From the NCBI GenBank assembly GCA_021014325.1, contig CM037461.1, positions 831,501 through 895,500 on the forward strand: a stretch of 64,000 bases of DNA, in the 5' to 3' direction. Of the stretch, positions 11,355-22,366 are shown in pieces (position 1 is the stretch's first letter; every line of letters begins with the position of its first letter). Source of the DNA: Plazaster borealis (lineage: Eukaryota; Echinodermata; Asteroidea; Forcipulatida; Labidiasteridae). Below the pieces are notes generated by a model. It was not told where the DNA came from and made no database searches. It saw only the letters and a list, made by a program, of their open reading frames with translations. The position numbers were made by a program, and so were the translations under genes.

Positions 11355-11572
11355 TGGGTGTTTAAATTTACACCATGGGTGTTGTCACAAATAGATACAC
11401 AAGAGAGAATTAAAATTAACATCATAGGGTGCTAAAATAACACCAATGTAATTGGTTGGCAGAAATGTACACTAATTTTGCCAACATAATTACATTGGTG
11501 TCATTTTAAAACAATATTATGTTAATTTTGATTCAAGTTACAACACCCATGGTGTCAATTTTAACACCCCGG
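11355..11572. mobile_element. MITE with GGGTGTT...ACACCATGGGTGTTGT termini
   Basis: The left end (GGGTGTTTAAATTTACACCA then TGGGTGTTGT) and right end (ACAACACCCATGGTGTCAAT then TTTAACACCCC) are inverted copies. A second inner inverted pair is ATAACACCAATGTAATTGG / ATAATTACATTGGTGTCATT. Related copies are the solo arm at 28,844-28,884 and a diverged copy at 30,062-30,208. It lies just after the gene A stop codon. Confidence 0.75.
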
Positions 11573-11579
11573 TGTTTGC

Positions 11580-12620
11580 GTTGTAGTTATACTTAGGCCT
11601 AATAACTATGTGGTTACTTGTTTGCGTCATTTTTGTGATCTTAAACTGACAAACGGATCGGGTTCGATATCCCGACACTAAACTACGGTTGCTTACTTGT
11701 ACGTAATCGATATTAAACCTGTTTGTTTTTGGCATGATTGCATTTAATAAAATATGTAAATATGTAATATTAATTATTTATGCAGATTGTATTTATTGCA
11801 GCAGTAATTATATTTTAGCCTGTGAATAAGAAGCATTAGAGAGTATCCTTAAACCTACCAGGACCAGGACTTTATTATTATTATTATTTATGTTTTGTTT
11901 TACTAACGAGGACCGGGTGATTTGTTTACTATTTGCCACAACTGTTTATTTCACCAAGTTCTAGATGAAAACGTCCAAACAAATACAATAAATTGTCATT
12001 AATTGGAAATTTGTGATCACAACACAACATAATCAATAACAAGACTTTATTTGATTACTTGGGTCACCGTTGGGGGCGCTTAAATACCTGGTTTATCCTT
12101 TTTGGGGAAGAACATGTATTCCCACCCCTCCCCCAACACACTAAAAAAAATGGTATTATTGTCACATTTACGGACCCATGGTGCAATGATGAGGTCTGGT
12201 TGACAATTGTAATGGACTTTAATATTGGACCGAAATCGTAGAACAAGCAGATTAACAAATATTCGATTGATTCCGTTTGCTTTCAAACTATCACATGACA
12301 CTTAAGTGCCACCTATAGTGGAAATGTTTTTTGAAAAAGACAAAAACAAATCACAAAAACCTTTAAAAACGTTGTTTCCAAGGTCGAGCAAATGGTTGCC
12401 AATGTTATCGCCTACCACCTCTGACAACCATATGGCCTTATTTAGATAAATATTAGGAAGAGTCAGCAATTTGGCGGGGATTGAGTACAGCGTTGGTATG
12501 GCGCACACTGTGCCCCGGTCCTAATAGGGTTCAAACAGTACACAGAATTCTGAAGTTTTGTTGGTAGTTTAGTCAAAATATAGATAAACCGTAAGTCATT
12601 GCACTGCGGCGGTTGCTTGT
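11580..12620. other. Intergenic stretch
   Basis: AT-rich DNA with a TTA run near 11,873-11,890 and no credible coding sequence. The overlapping 60-70 aa frames around 12,060-12,300 are on both strands and have no domain. Confidence 0.45.
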
Positions 12621-12621
12621 T

Positions 12622-12840
12622 GATATGTTTGATATACCCTTTGTTATGCGCAAGGGCCTTGGACTGTTCGTGCATTTCTAAGACTGAATGAGAAACACAA
12701 GGTACAGAAATGTGGAAGCTCAGGGTAAATCCATGCAGTCAGAATCGATTTAATGTTTGGAATAGCCTGGCACGGTTTTTTTAAATCATTATTAAAGCAT
12801 ATAGGGAACGATGGGAGAATATTAGTAGTCATAATTGGAC
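12622..12840 (+). repeat. Dispersed repeat, inverted relative to 30,345-30,556
   Basis: The block TTGATATACCCTTTGTT ... TGCGCAAGGGC ... GGACTGTTCGTGCA ... AATGAGAAACACAAGGTA ... CATGCAGTCAGAATCGAT recurs on the opposite strand at 30,345-30,556 with small differences. It is non-coding. Confidence 0.75.
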
Positions 12841-13876
12841 AGATTACTATGCATAGTCCTTAGAATTCATGTACATACAATTCAATTCAAACTCACATTT
12901 ATTTCCATACTTCATGAAATTTAACAAAACACACCCAACAAACTAATTAATAGAAGTAACCATAAATCCAGTTGTACAAGACATACAAAACAAGTAAGTA
13001 AGGAGGCACCTTCTTCATGCCTGGGCCTGTGGTTAGATGCCTGAAGGAAACAGAACATAAACAGGAACAAGAACGTACGGACATGCTGGTTGAAATCAAA
13101 GTGATGAAAGGTAACAACAAAGTAGGTGAAATAATGTAAAAGGATGTGAAAAACATGATAATAAATATATATGTTAAAGATATTGTGTTAATATTAAATT
13201 TTGTACATAGTTCGATGACCATCAAACTTCTATATTTTTTTTTATTTTTTCTATAACGATATGTTTAATTATACATGAGTTATTTAGTTAATTATTTGTT
13301 TTGATTGAAGGTAACACTACTGTAAACAAATTGCACGAGATTTTATTCTGACATCTACTTTGTGTGTTACGTAATACGCTTTAAACTTAATATGAAATTA
13401 CACTTAATGTGTACAAATCTAAGGAAAGGAAATCAACAAATCGTTGTCACCATTATTTATGTGATGTAATTAATTGTATTTAATTCAATTATTACTGTAC
13501 AGCGAATCTCGCATAGTTTAATTTGGAATGTTATATTACGTAATTGAATACTTTTCGCAGTATAAAACCCATTGGACGCACACCCTCGTGGTCTGTCGTC
13601 CAGAGGCGTTTGTGCCGGTCACTTCGGCTATTTATTTTGTTCTTAAGGTCGAATACTTTACCGGTGAGTGTTTGGTCCCATACCATAGTGGGAGATTCGG
13701 CAACCATTGTAAGTTGTAGCAGACATTGTAATAATATAATACATCATTTGAACACGGAACTAGTGCGAGAATGTGCTTTTCTTATGTTCTTGGTGGTCAA
13801 TATGATCCTGCGGATGGTTGTAAAAACACCAGCCGTCACATTTATATCGTGCACACCACTTTTATTGTTACGTGTA
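12841..13876. other. Intergenic stretch
   Basis: AT-rich, with a T-rich run near 13,230. Frames of 60-110 aa at 13,528-13,879 have no recognisable domain and overlap one another. Nothing supportable as a gene. Confidence 0.4.
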
Positions 13877-14118
13877 TAGACGATGTGACCTCTGTTTACA
13901 TTCAAACCGCCCTCTGATGACAAAATACTGTCGAAGTCATGTTCCGCCGGGCAAGAAGACGCGTACTCATGGTAAGATTGCGTGTACTTTCATGACGAAT
14001 GACAAGAAGTTCACGACTAGCTAGCTAGCTAGCTGTCAAGTACACAAACGTTTTGCCCGGCGACATGCGCGCGCATCATGTTATGGTTTTCAAGTGACGT
14101 CAGAGGTCACATCGTCTA
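13877..14118. mobile_element. 242-bp TIR element with TA target duplication
   Basis: Termini TAGACGATGTGACCTCTG and CAGAGGTCACATCGTCTA are perfect inverted 18-mers flanked by TA on both sides (13,875-13,876 and 14,119-14,120). The inner part has a GCCGGGCAA / TTGCCCGGC pair and an (AGCT)n run at 14,016-14,033. A TA duplication suggests Tc1/mariner-type mobilisation. Confidence 0.8.
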
Positions 14119-14120
14119 TA

Positions 14121-16349
14121 GTGATTCGTGTAGAAATAAATTCTCAAAATCAACTGATGGGCATTATGTGTTTGTTTCACATTGTACTATTTGTAAAGTT
14201 TGTACACTACCTAAACTCCGCCGCTCACTGAATTGTTCTAGCGCTCTACAGGTCACTTAAAAGGAGCATCAATCACGCCACGACCGATTATCAGGCCATA
14301 AGTGTGGATGTCCGGTTTACTCCATTAACCCGCGGTCTATGTTGTATTGGCCCCATTCTTAAAATTCTCTTAAATTTGGTTTCACAGTCCATGGGGCTGT
14401 AGACTCCTGTGCAATTTTGGTACAATCTTTGAAACTAACAGAGTTTATTTATGAAGAACTAAAGAAATCAAATCCACTTAAAAAAAACAACACATATGTG
14501 TTTGATCAAGTCAACCTTTGTCAATTAAATAACAACATTTTCCACACTTCAAGGTAGTCCATTAACAAAGTTTCGCTATAATGTCACATCAGAGTTATGT
14601 CATATCAGCCTGATACTTCATCACCCATACAACGAGCGGACCAATCAGAAACACACAAATAACAACAACACTTTTGTGTTGCATTCTACCTTTTGTTATA
14701 ATGTTCTAAAATTATCCAGGTGAACCTCCAACTGGAATAATGGTCGACGTAGTTATGAACTTATAAGCGAGCCGTTTGTCTTTGTTCAGCGCAGCTGGTA
14801 CAACACAATAATACCAAAAGCAACACTCAAACAAGTAAACAACAATCATTTAGACAGGGTACCGTGTCCCTTAATACGATGTATCGTAAACGGAACAACC
14901 TCCAAGAAACAATAGAGTTGTATAACATAACTACACACGTAACCGCGTAACCGCTCTGGCTCACCATGGGTTCGAATCCCTATGGGTAAATTACATATAA
15001 ATTTCCCCTTAGAAAATGTTGGCTGTGTGAACTGGCCGCTTGGCTTGTGTTATACGATGTGTCAGCACCATTTTCTCAATGACAAACAATGTATTGGTAA
15101 TAATAAGACTTCTTGCAAGCAGGTAAGCTGATCACTACTTGCCGTGTTTGGCACCTTCATTGCCTGTTTCGTCAGCTTGGTAATGGTAGATGAATGCCGA
15201 AGCTTTGAACTGTATGTCAATGCAGCCAGCAGAAAACCGAGCCAAGCGACCAATGGTGTAAAGACATGCTGTATGTAAACTTCAAGTGGTTGTATGTAAA
15301 CTTCAAAGGGGAGTCCGCAGGTTACAACCCAGAAAAAAGGAAAGAAAAAAATAAGTCTTTGGGGTCACCCCACATCACACCTTCAATTAACACACTGCAT
15401 AGGCTCATTATCATGGGGGGTTAGGGTCACCATGTAAATCTCATTACAAATTCAGCAGTTCAGGCACTCTCCATTGGTTTTGTACACATCCCTTTACTCA
15501 GTGCACAGAGTCATGGGATCGTGTACAGGATAGCCCCCCCCCCCCCACACACACACACCCCAAAAGGAATGTCAGTAAACCGCAGCTGGGATTGTGGCCT
15601 TGATAAACTGACATCAATCAGCCTTAGCTAGGGTAGCTTGCAGACATCACAAATAGCCTGGGCAATACAAGAGAGCCATGGTCTGTAAATTATAGGTCAT
15701 AGGTTTTTGATCTTGAAGGCTAATAAGCGGAGCTTCACGGCAATCCTGCTGATCAGCAAACAACCAATTATTTATAAAAGACAGAGAGGGAAAAGAGAAA
15801 GCATATTCCACTTTGTATAGGGGATAAACCTCCCTAGCCCCTCTGGGTATTAATAATATGTGAGAAAAGCTTCATACCCCGGGTATAATACGATTTCCCA
15901 GACTGTTATAAACTACAGTAGTGCTCATTTGTCGGGATTAGTTATTACTTAATATGCCTCGCAAAACACTCAAAAAGACACCAACAACATCAAAATCGAT
16001 AAAATAACTCATACATCAACACGTCCCTTGACAGGTGGCGTTGTGCGGTGAGTTGCACACAAAAACAGTACAGACAAAATGGACACCACGTGAAGGGAGA
16101 TAAAATACAACAAAGACACCTGTTACGAATAGGCTAACTTGATGAGCGCCACCGCGCAACTGTATTGCGAGCAGCGAGGCATGACAGCAAATTGTGGGCT
16201 GTGTTTTGGATGGTAAGCGTTATGATTTCCTTAATTAATTACTCTTTGATATTTCTTAATGATGTTTCATGTTAAATTGATTATCAATGATTCCTTGTGA
16301 TTATAAAGCAAGTAGTTTTAAGTTATTTTGACATATTTTTGAGGGTGTT
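14121..16349. other. Intergenic stretch with short repeats
   Basis: Contains a possible SINE scrap around 14,945-15,000 with a B-box-like GGTTCGAATCCC, and a C run plus CA run at 15,534-15,557. No exon or domain was recognised. Confidence 0.4.
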
Positions 16350-16600
16350 TAAAACTTAACCGCCTACATATACTTTTCAACACTTTTGCAGTTCGTCTTC
16401 TCAAACAATTCAGCGTGTAAAGAGCATACGAAACCAATACTTCAGTCTCTTAATTACTTAACTTGATCTATATCCATACATATCAGGTATCACTTTTGCA
16501 TATACTTTTGCGATTAATTTCACGACATCACAAAAGCCTGCGCACATATTTGCGATTAATTTCACGACATCGCACAAGTTTGCACACATCAACACGTCTA
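16350..16600 (+). repeat. Dispersed repeat (copy at 31,790-31,932) and short tandem
   Basis: 16,350-16,492 matches 31,790-31,932 (CGCCTACATATACTTT ... CAGTCTCTTA ... ACTTGATCTATATCCATACA then TATCAGGTATCAC). It is followed at 16,500-16,600 by two ~48-bp tandem units containing TTGCGATTAATTTCACGACA. Confidence 0.75.
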
Positions 16601-16684
16601 ACATGGTGCACCACATTCCCTTCATTACCAGCATTAACTTATTGTTTGTTAAAGATTCATTTATTTTTCATCCACTAACATAAC

Positions 16685-17502
16685 TGTAGGGCAGAGCTGT
16701 GTATTGAGAGAGTTGCGACATGGAGGGACCAGCTTTCTCCGGTCACGTGGTTGCTGGACGCCATTTTGTTCCAAAATGCAGTACAACCCAATGGGCAGAC
16801 TAGTCTGGCACCCTGTATTCGCCAATGCATTTTTTGGAGACAAAATGGCTTCTAATCGTAAGTTGTCGCAACTCTCTCAATATACGGCTCTGCTGTAGCG
16901 AGACCAAGTGCGCCCTCAGTGTTTACATTATGAAAAGTTTACTTTTGGAGTTGTCACGTGACAATCTCTCTCTTTTTCTATAGCTTCGTTTCTTGAAAGA
17001 GCACATTTTATTTGAGTGGTATTTTTCTCTATTTTTGTAGGGAGCATGGCTCTGGCCATGCTCCAAAAAGCTATTTATATGGGAGTAAGAGAGGTGTAGA
17101 GATATCTGTGAGTATTATTTTGTATGCAAACCCTCATTTATACCTGAACTACTGTGATTTTTGAGGGCTCTATTTTGATCGGAATCATTGTAAAACCATG
17201 CGTGTATTTGCCAGGCAGCACCGTCACACGTGCGTCCGGCCGTGTAGCCAGAACGTGTGTGCTGACCTTTGTGACCATCCTTTGACAGTGCATTGTGCAT
17301 GTTGTGTAGTTGTGTAGTGTATATTATTGTGACTTTTGCATTGTATTGCATATTTTGTGCTATTGTATTGGAGAAATTAAACCAGTACAGGAGAGTTTAT
17401 TTCATTTTAGACGTCATTGATTGCATTTATTATTATTGATGTATATTGGCGAATCCTCGTCCTTTTTAAATAGAGGACCGGCCTCCTTCCCGTGTCTCTA
17501 CA
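16685..17502 (+). mobile_element. LTR 1 of a non-autonomous LTR retroelement array
   Basis: This 818-bp block begins TGTAGGGCAGAGC and ends GTGTCTCTACA, that is 5'-TG...CA-3'. It recurs at 20,839-22,366, and its 3' part recurs again up to 25,030. Two bases after its end a primer-binding-site-like TGG appears. TAAC immediately precedes it (16,681-16,684) and TAAC follows the third LTR (25,031-25,034), consistent with a 4-bp target duplication around the whole array. The first ~214 bp are themselves an inverted-repeat module, so the exact 5' edge is less certain than the 3' edge. A hairpin GGAGCATGG / CCATGCTCC lies at about 17,041-17,064. Confidence 0.7.
16690..16898. mobile_element. Inverted-repeat module inside LTR 1 (MITE-like)
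   Basis: GCAGAGCTGTGTATTGAGAG then AGTTGCGAC on the left is mirrored by GTCGCAACTCTCTC then AATATACGGCTCTGC on the right (~29-bp arms, few mismatches), enclosing ~150 bp. The same module is at 20,843-21,052. In the second copy it is bracketed by TAGGGAACC on both sides, as if it once inserted with a 9-bp duplication; the first copy lacks this on the left. Confidence 0.65.
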
Positions 17503-17504
17503 AA

Positions 17505-17522
17505 TGGCGTCGTAGACAGGAT
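17505..17522 (+). other. Candidate primer binding site
   Basis: TGGCGTCGTAGACAGGAT starts two bases after the LTR end. TGG is the complement of a tRNA 3' CCA, as in LTR retroelements. The identical sequence follows LTR 2 at 22,369. The tRNA species was not determined. Confidence 0.55.
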
Positions 17523-18338
17523 TGAGTGTTCGCCATTTGATACAATTTTTCACTATTTTCTCGCTATTTTTATGACGTCGGTTTGTTGCCGTTGGTTATA
17601 TAAACCCGGACTTCAGATTTTTCTCCGAGTGGATCGGAATGGAGAACTGATTTATTTTATCGATTTCGCGTTTTCGTCGCGATCTATTGATGTGATGGTC
17701 ACCATCTGACTTTTGTCCCCTGCATCGACGTAAGGTCTTCTTCATCTACGGATATTTATACGTTTTGGTTTACATTTTATGCTGTGCAACTTTCATTGTA
17801 AAAATTCTATTTGTAGAATTGTTTGTAATTTGACAATTTATATCCAAGCTTTTTAGATCTGTTGTACTTGTACTGTAGTTTAGAGGCAGTTGTGTCTTTT
17901 GTGAGTCTTTTAAAGATTCGATATTTTGAGGAACAGATAATTTTAGAGCCAGTTGTAGGCCTGTGCTTTGGATAAAGTGTTTTTTAGTCAAATAAGTTTT
18001 CTTGTTGCACACAATATTGTAACTGAGTTTTCAGCTAATTGCATCTTTTTTGGGGGCACCTGTGTGAATGGTGTATATTTATGACTTTTTGTGCATTTTT
18101 ACTTGTCTTGGCAAATACTGTATAAACCTTTAAGTCTTTGTAAGACTGTGTGTCAGTTGGGAATTTTTGAATTGCAATTGTACTTTTTGTCTACCGTGTG
18201 GTAAGACATCTTTTGGACTTGTATTTTTGTCTGTAGTCAGTGCAGACTGTTTTGAAGGTCAATGATTTAGGCCTCAGTGTATTTTAACAAGTCATATTTT
18301 TGTACGTACATTGCTTATGATATATATGTATTCCAGCG

Positions 18339-18920
18339 ATGTCTGTGCCAGACAATATTTCAAAGTCAAATAGTGCTTTAGCTAAATCCATTGTGAGTTC
18401 CTTCACTTGTTTTTTACGTGAAGATGATGATGAATATGAATGTCCTGATATAAATGTGGTCGATAGCATCAAAGCTGCATTCGATGCTCGATTTTCTAAT
18501 ATGTTCAAGTGTCTTGAAAATTTGAATGCAGACAGGGTTGATAAATTGCAGTCACCTGACCCAATTACTTTTTCTCCTTCTACTTCTCATCTAAATGATG
18601 TATTTCTTGAGGAGGCTGTGCCACTTATTATTAAGCCAGTTGTTTTAGAAGCTGCTAGTTTTTGTAGTTTGGAGGTGGCAGGAGAAGTATTTGTTTCTCT
18701 TACTGTGAGTGTTTTTAATGATAGCCACCATGTCAGCTTCAACCGCCCCTCATTTTGTTTGCCAAATGGCAAAGCGAAGGAAAAAGTAGGGAAGTCTCCC
18801 TTGTATTTAGGGATTGCAATTTATTTTCATTTGTATGTACATGCCTTGGCAGTAGCGGTGCCCATCGGTAGACCCACAGTATATTTTATCTTGGGTCTGT
18901 GGCCAAATGCCATTACTTAA
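18339..18920 (+). CDS. Hypothetical ORF of the LTR element (gag position)
   Basis: 193 codons starting MSVPDNISKSNSALAKS. The first ~90 residues are hydrophilic, with an acidic block (REDDDEYECPD) and a Ser/Pro-rich end. They are identical in the truncated second copy at 23,203, which argues for recent origin or constraint. From about residue 92 the composition becomes hydrophobic and less protein-like, and it may be chance read-through. Position after the leader suggests a gag-like product, but I see no zinc knuckle or capsid motif. A possible splice acceptor (TGTATTCCAG) lies two bases before the ATG. Confidence 0.4.
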   Translation: MSVPDNISKSNSALAKSIVSSFTCFLREDDDEYECPDINVVDSIKAAFDARFSNMFKCLENLNADRVDKLQSPDPITFSPSTSHLNDVFLEEAVPLIIKPVVLEAASFCSLEVAGEVFVSLTVSVFNDSHHVSFNRPSFCLPNGKAKEKVGKSPLYLGIAIYFHLYVHALAVAVPIGRPTVYFILGLWPNAIT

Positions 18921-19922
18921 ATTGTGTATATTAGCAGAGGAATCCTGCATACTTGTAGTGTCAGCTCAAGCTGCCTCTGATCAACCTAACATGGTGTTGC
19001 TCTTCATAAAAGAGACGGGATGTTTTCCACACCATTATTATGTAATCTTTTGCAATGTATAAATTTTCAGTTTCCTTTTTGTATTTTTCCAATTTTTGGA
19101 TACTTTGAAACTTGCTTTCATTCATAATTTATGGATGAGTTTTACCTGTTGTATTTTATTATACAACTACTGTGACAACATGCCATTGAAAACTTGGTAT
19201 TAGTTTATGTGCATGTATGTGTATTGACTTTTGGATCTCTACAATTTCATAATTGTGCAGATGCTTTTATTCAGGTTTTTATCCTGACTTGTCAAAGTTT
19301 GGTTCATGGAGATAGTTGTGATGTATATTATCTTTCACAATCTTTGTGATATGGGAATTTTATGATGTCTAAATTGCATTTCTAACTTTGTTCCCTAAGA
19401 ACGTTTCGCGACGGGATTGTCGGTTCCTAAACTTAGTGTAGTTGCTAAGTGAAATATATTTGTAGTCAGCAGTTTTATAGTTTGGTGTAAACCAACTGTT
19501 TATTCTCACCAACTTATGGGATATTTTTATATACTCTTTTGTAGTGAAATATTTTTGTCTGACGTTTTCACCATGCTTACTACCATTTATAGGACCACTT
19601 TTCAAGAAATGCTTTTATTGTATTTAAATTCTTCTCATATTATTGTACTAATAGTGATGGGTCTTCGCTCCCTTAATTGTGGATGCATACATGTTTTAGT
19701 GATTGATAATATACTCGCCTTTTTGCTTTCTAAGCAATTACGTGAACTGTCAGCCAGCTGTATTTTATTCTCCATTGTAATCTTTAGACTTAGACTTGAA
19801 GGGAACAAAACTTCTTTTTTTTTGCTTGCCTGTTTAGATCCAATTGTTCATTTTTGATGTATTAGTTAGACAAAAACCACTTGTCTGTAGTGAGAGCCAG
19901 GATAAATGTGATTTGGGTTTAA

Positions 19923-20083
19923 TACCCTCTGAATGCATCAAGGCATGGTTTCATGCCCTCTGAATGCATCAAGGTTGGTTTCATGCCCTCTGAATGCATC
20001 AAGGTTGGTTTCATGCCCTCTGAATGCATCAAGGCATGGTTTCATGCCCTCTGAATGTATCAAGGTTGGTTTCATGCCCTCTA
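19923..20083 (+). repeat. 31-33-bp minisatellite
   Basis: Five to six units of CCCTCTGAATGCATCAAGG followed by (CA)TGGTTTCATG or TTGGTTTCATG, ending in CTACACCC. The overlapping short ORF is a repeat artefact. It lies within the internal region of the LTR element. Confidence 0.85.
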
Positions 20084-20838
20084 CACCCAAGTCCGAGCGC
20101 TGTGTAAATTATTCAGAGTTTTAACATGATTTTAAATAACCATTTTGTTGTATGTGTATAGTCATGGTTGCTCTATCATAGATATAGAGACAAGCGATTC
20201 CCACGCCATGTGAGTGTGTTAGGTCTGGTTCAACTCTGGTTGACCTCAATGTATTACATTGTAACAACTTTGGTATTTTGAGATTGGGTTCAGGACTTTG
20301 CTGATTGTATAACGTGTGGTTTACATGTGAAATTTGTTGTACAGGTTTTGTATTGGGAGGTACATGTACCTAAACTTTTAGTTACCCTTTACATAATTTT
20401 TGAGCTGACTTATAACATGTTTTTCGATAAGGATGTTTTATCCATGCATGTGTGTCAGTTTATATTTTCAGAAAACCTGATTCAATGTCTGGTCATTGAT
20501 TATACTTTCAGTGGATATACTTGTATGCAATGTATTTTCCTTATGTGTGAGGAATTGTTTTGTATCTTGCGTGGTTTATGAATCTCAAGTAAGTCATTGT
20601 GACATCGAGATGCTTAATTGGGTTTCAAGTTGTAAATTGTATAAAATAATGTAATTTTCATAAATCCTTTCAAGGTCACACTTTTATTTGTTTTGTTTTG
20701 AGTTTAGCTGGTATCACAACACACTGTGTGTAGTGACTACCTGACATTGATCCATGTGATCTACCTCAATATTTTGTAAATTAAAAGTTGTTATTGTTGT
20801 TGGACCACTCGGGTCGCGTGGTCATAAAGTAGGGAACC

Positions 20839-22366
20839 TGTAGGGCAGAGCTGTGTATTGAGAGAGTTGCGACATGGAGGGACCAGCTTTCTCCGGTCAC
20901 GTGGTTGCTGGACGCCATTTTGTTCCCAAATGCAGCACAACCCAATGGGCAGACTAGTCTGGCACCCTGTATTCGCCAATGCATTTTTTGGAGACAGAAT
21001 GGCTTCTAATCGCAAGTTGTCGCAACTCTCTCAATATACGGCTCTGCTGTAGGGAACCCAAGTGCGCCCTCAGTGTTTATATTATGAAAAGTTTACTTTT
21101 GGAGTTGTCACGTGACAATCTCTCTCTTTTTCTATAGCTTCGTTTCTTGAAAGAGCACATTTTATTTGAGTGGTATTTGTCTCTATTTTTGTAGGGAGCA
21201 TGGCTCTGGCCATGCTCCAAAAAGCTATTTATATGGGAGTAAGAGAGGTGTAGAGATATCTGTGAGTATTATTTTGTATGCAAACCCTCATTTATACCTG
21301 AACTACTGTGATTTTTGAGGGCTCTATTTTGATCGGAATCATTGTAAAACGGGTTGTTCTAAAACCCCCTCGACCCCCTCGATCCCCACGACCCACGACC
21401 CCTCGACCCCTCGACGTCCGCCCCATATTCGAAACGTGTCCCAAATCCGAATTCATAAAACATCACTTTACGGCCGAGTATGAATTAAGTCCCCGATTTA
21501 GAATTAACAGCGTGCGATCCAGAGCTAGCAGGCGACGCGACTTCCGACGACCACTTTTTGCCTTTGTATTAATTATTTTACTTAATATGAAGTACTTTCA
21601 CCAAAAGAGCCACGGCAAAACCAAAAGTGCCACGGCAAAACCAAAAGCGAAACGGCAAAACCAAAAGCGCGACGGCAAAACCAAAGGCATGCGGGTAATG
21701 TAAAGCTATACGTTCTACTAAAGTCTGGCTCCTACGTTTTTTTAATGCTTTAATTATAGGATGCGGCAGCAAACAGACGCTGCATTTTTTCTGCTAGCAT
21801 GGAAAGGGGAAACATCGCTGCATCATGTATATGGTTACTGTATGGATTGGTAGGATCATCACGTAATGAGTTGGCCGTAATCGTACTCAGGCGGTAAACA
21901 CAAGTTCCCAGTGGGGATAATAATCATTATTCAGGCTATGGTCGGCCAAGAGATATGCGTGGCAATGTAAAATGAACTGCGAGCATAAGTCGAGGGGGTC
22001 GAGGGGGTCGTGGGGGTCGAGGGGGTCGAGGGGGTTTTAGAACAACCCTTGTAAAACCATGCGTGTATTTGCCAGGCAGCACCGTCACACGTGCGTCCGG
22101 CCGTGTAGCCAGAACGTGTGTGCTGACCTTTTTGTGACCATCCTTTGACAGTGCATTGTGCATGTTGTGTAGTTGTGTAGTGTATATTATTGTGACTTTT
22201 TGCATTGTATTGCATATTTTGTGCTATTGTATTGGAGAAATTAAACCAGTACAGGAGAGTTTATTTCATTTTAGACGTCATTGATTGCATTTATTATTAT
22301 TGATGTATATTGGCGAATCCTCGTCCTTTTTAAATAGAGGACCGGCCTCCTTCCCGTGTCTCTACA
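20839..22366 (+). mobile_element. LTR 2 of the array (carries a 698-bp insertion)
   Basis: Homologous end to end with LTR 1 (TGTAGGGCAGAGC ... GTGTCTCTACA), interrupted at 21,351-22,048 by another element. Without the insertion and its 9-bp duplication the length is 821 bp, against 818 bp for LTR 1. It is followed by the same primer-binding-site-like sequence and leader. Confidence 0.7.
21351..22048. mobile_element. 698-bp TIR element inserted in LTR 2, 9-bp target duplication
   Basis: The left terminus GGGTTGTTCTAAAACCCCCT is followed by CGACCCC-type repeats; the right terminus mirrors it and ends AGGGGGTTTTAGAACAACCC. TTGTAAAAC flanks both sides (21,342-21,350 and 22,049-22,057), and the uninterrupted site is seen in LTR 1 at about 17,189-17,197. 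Subterminal regions are arrays of CCCCTCGA. The interior has a degenerate repeat (GGCAAAACCAAAAGCG, 21,597-21,690) and no transposase. A 9-bp duplication fits MULE or Merlin-type mobilisation. Confidence 0.85.

Larger units (their letters stand above)
17503..20838 (+). mobile_element. Internal region of the LTR element, 3.3 kb, no recognisable pol
   Basis: The span between LTR 1 and LTR 2 has an ~840-bp leader, one ORF of 193 codons, and then about 1.9 kb with no protease, reverse transcriptase, RNase H or integrase motif. It therefore looks non-autonomous (LARD-like). A minisatellite lies at 19,923-20,083. The last bases before LTR 2 (AAAGTAGGGAA) are purine-rich and could be a polypurine tract. 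Confidence 0.6.

Noticed and set aside
17115..17351. Minus-strand ORFs in the LTRs (also at 21,931-22,215)
   Set aside because: They are antisense to the LTR, differ between copies by indels and have no domain.
18920..20838. Possible pol or env in the LTR element
   Set aside because: Frames up to 113 codons were read for reverse transcriptase, integrase or membrane-protein motifs; none was seen.
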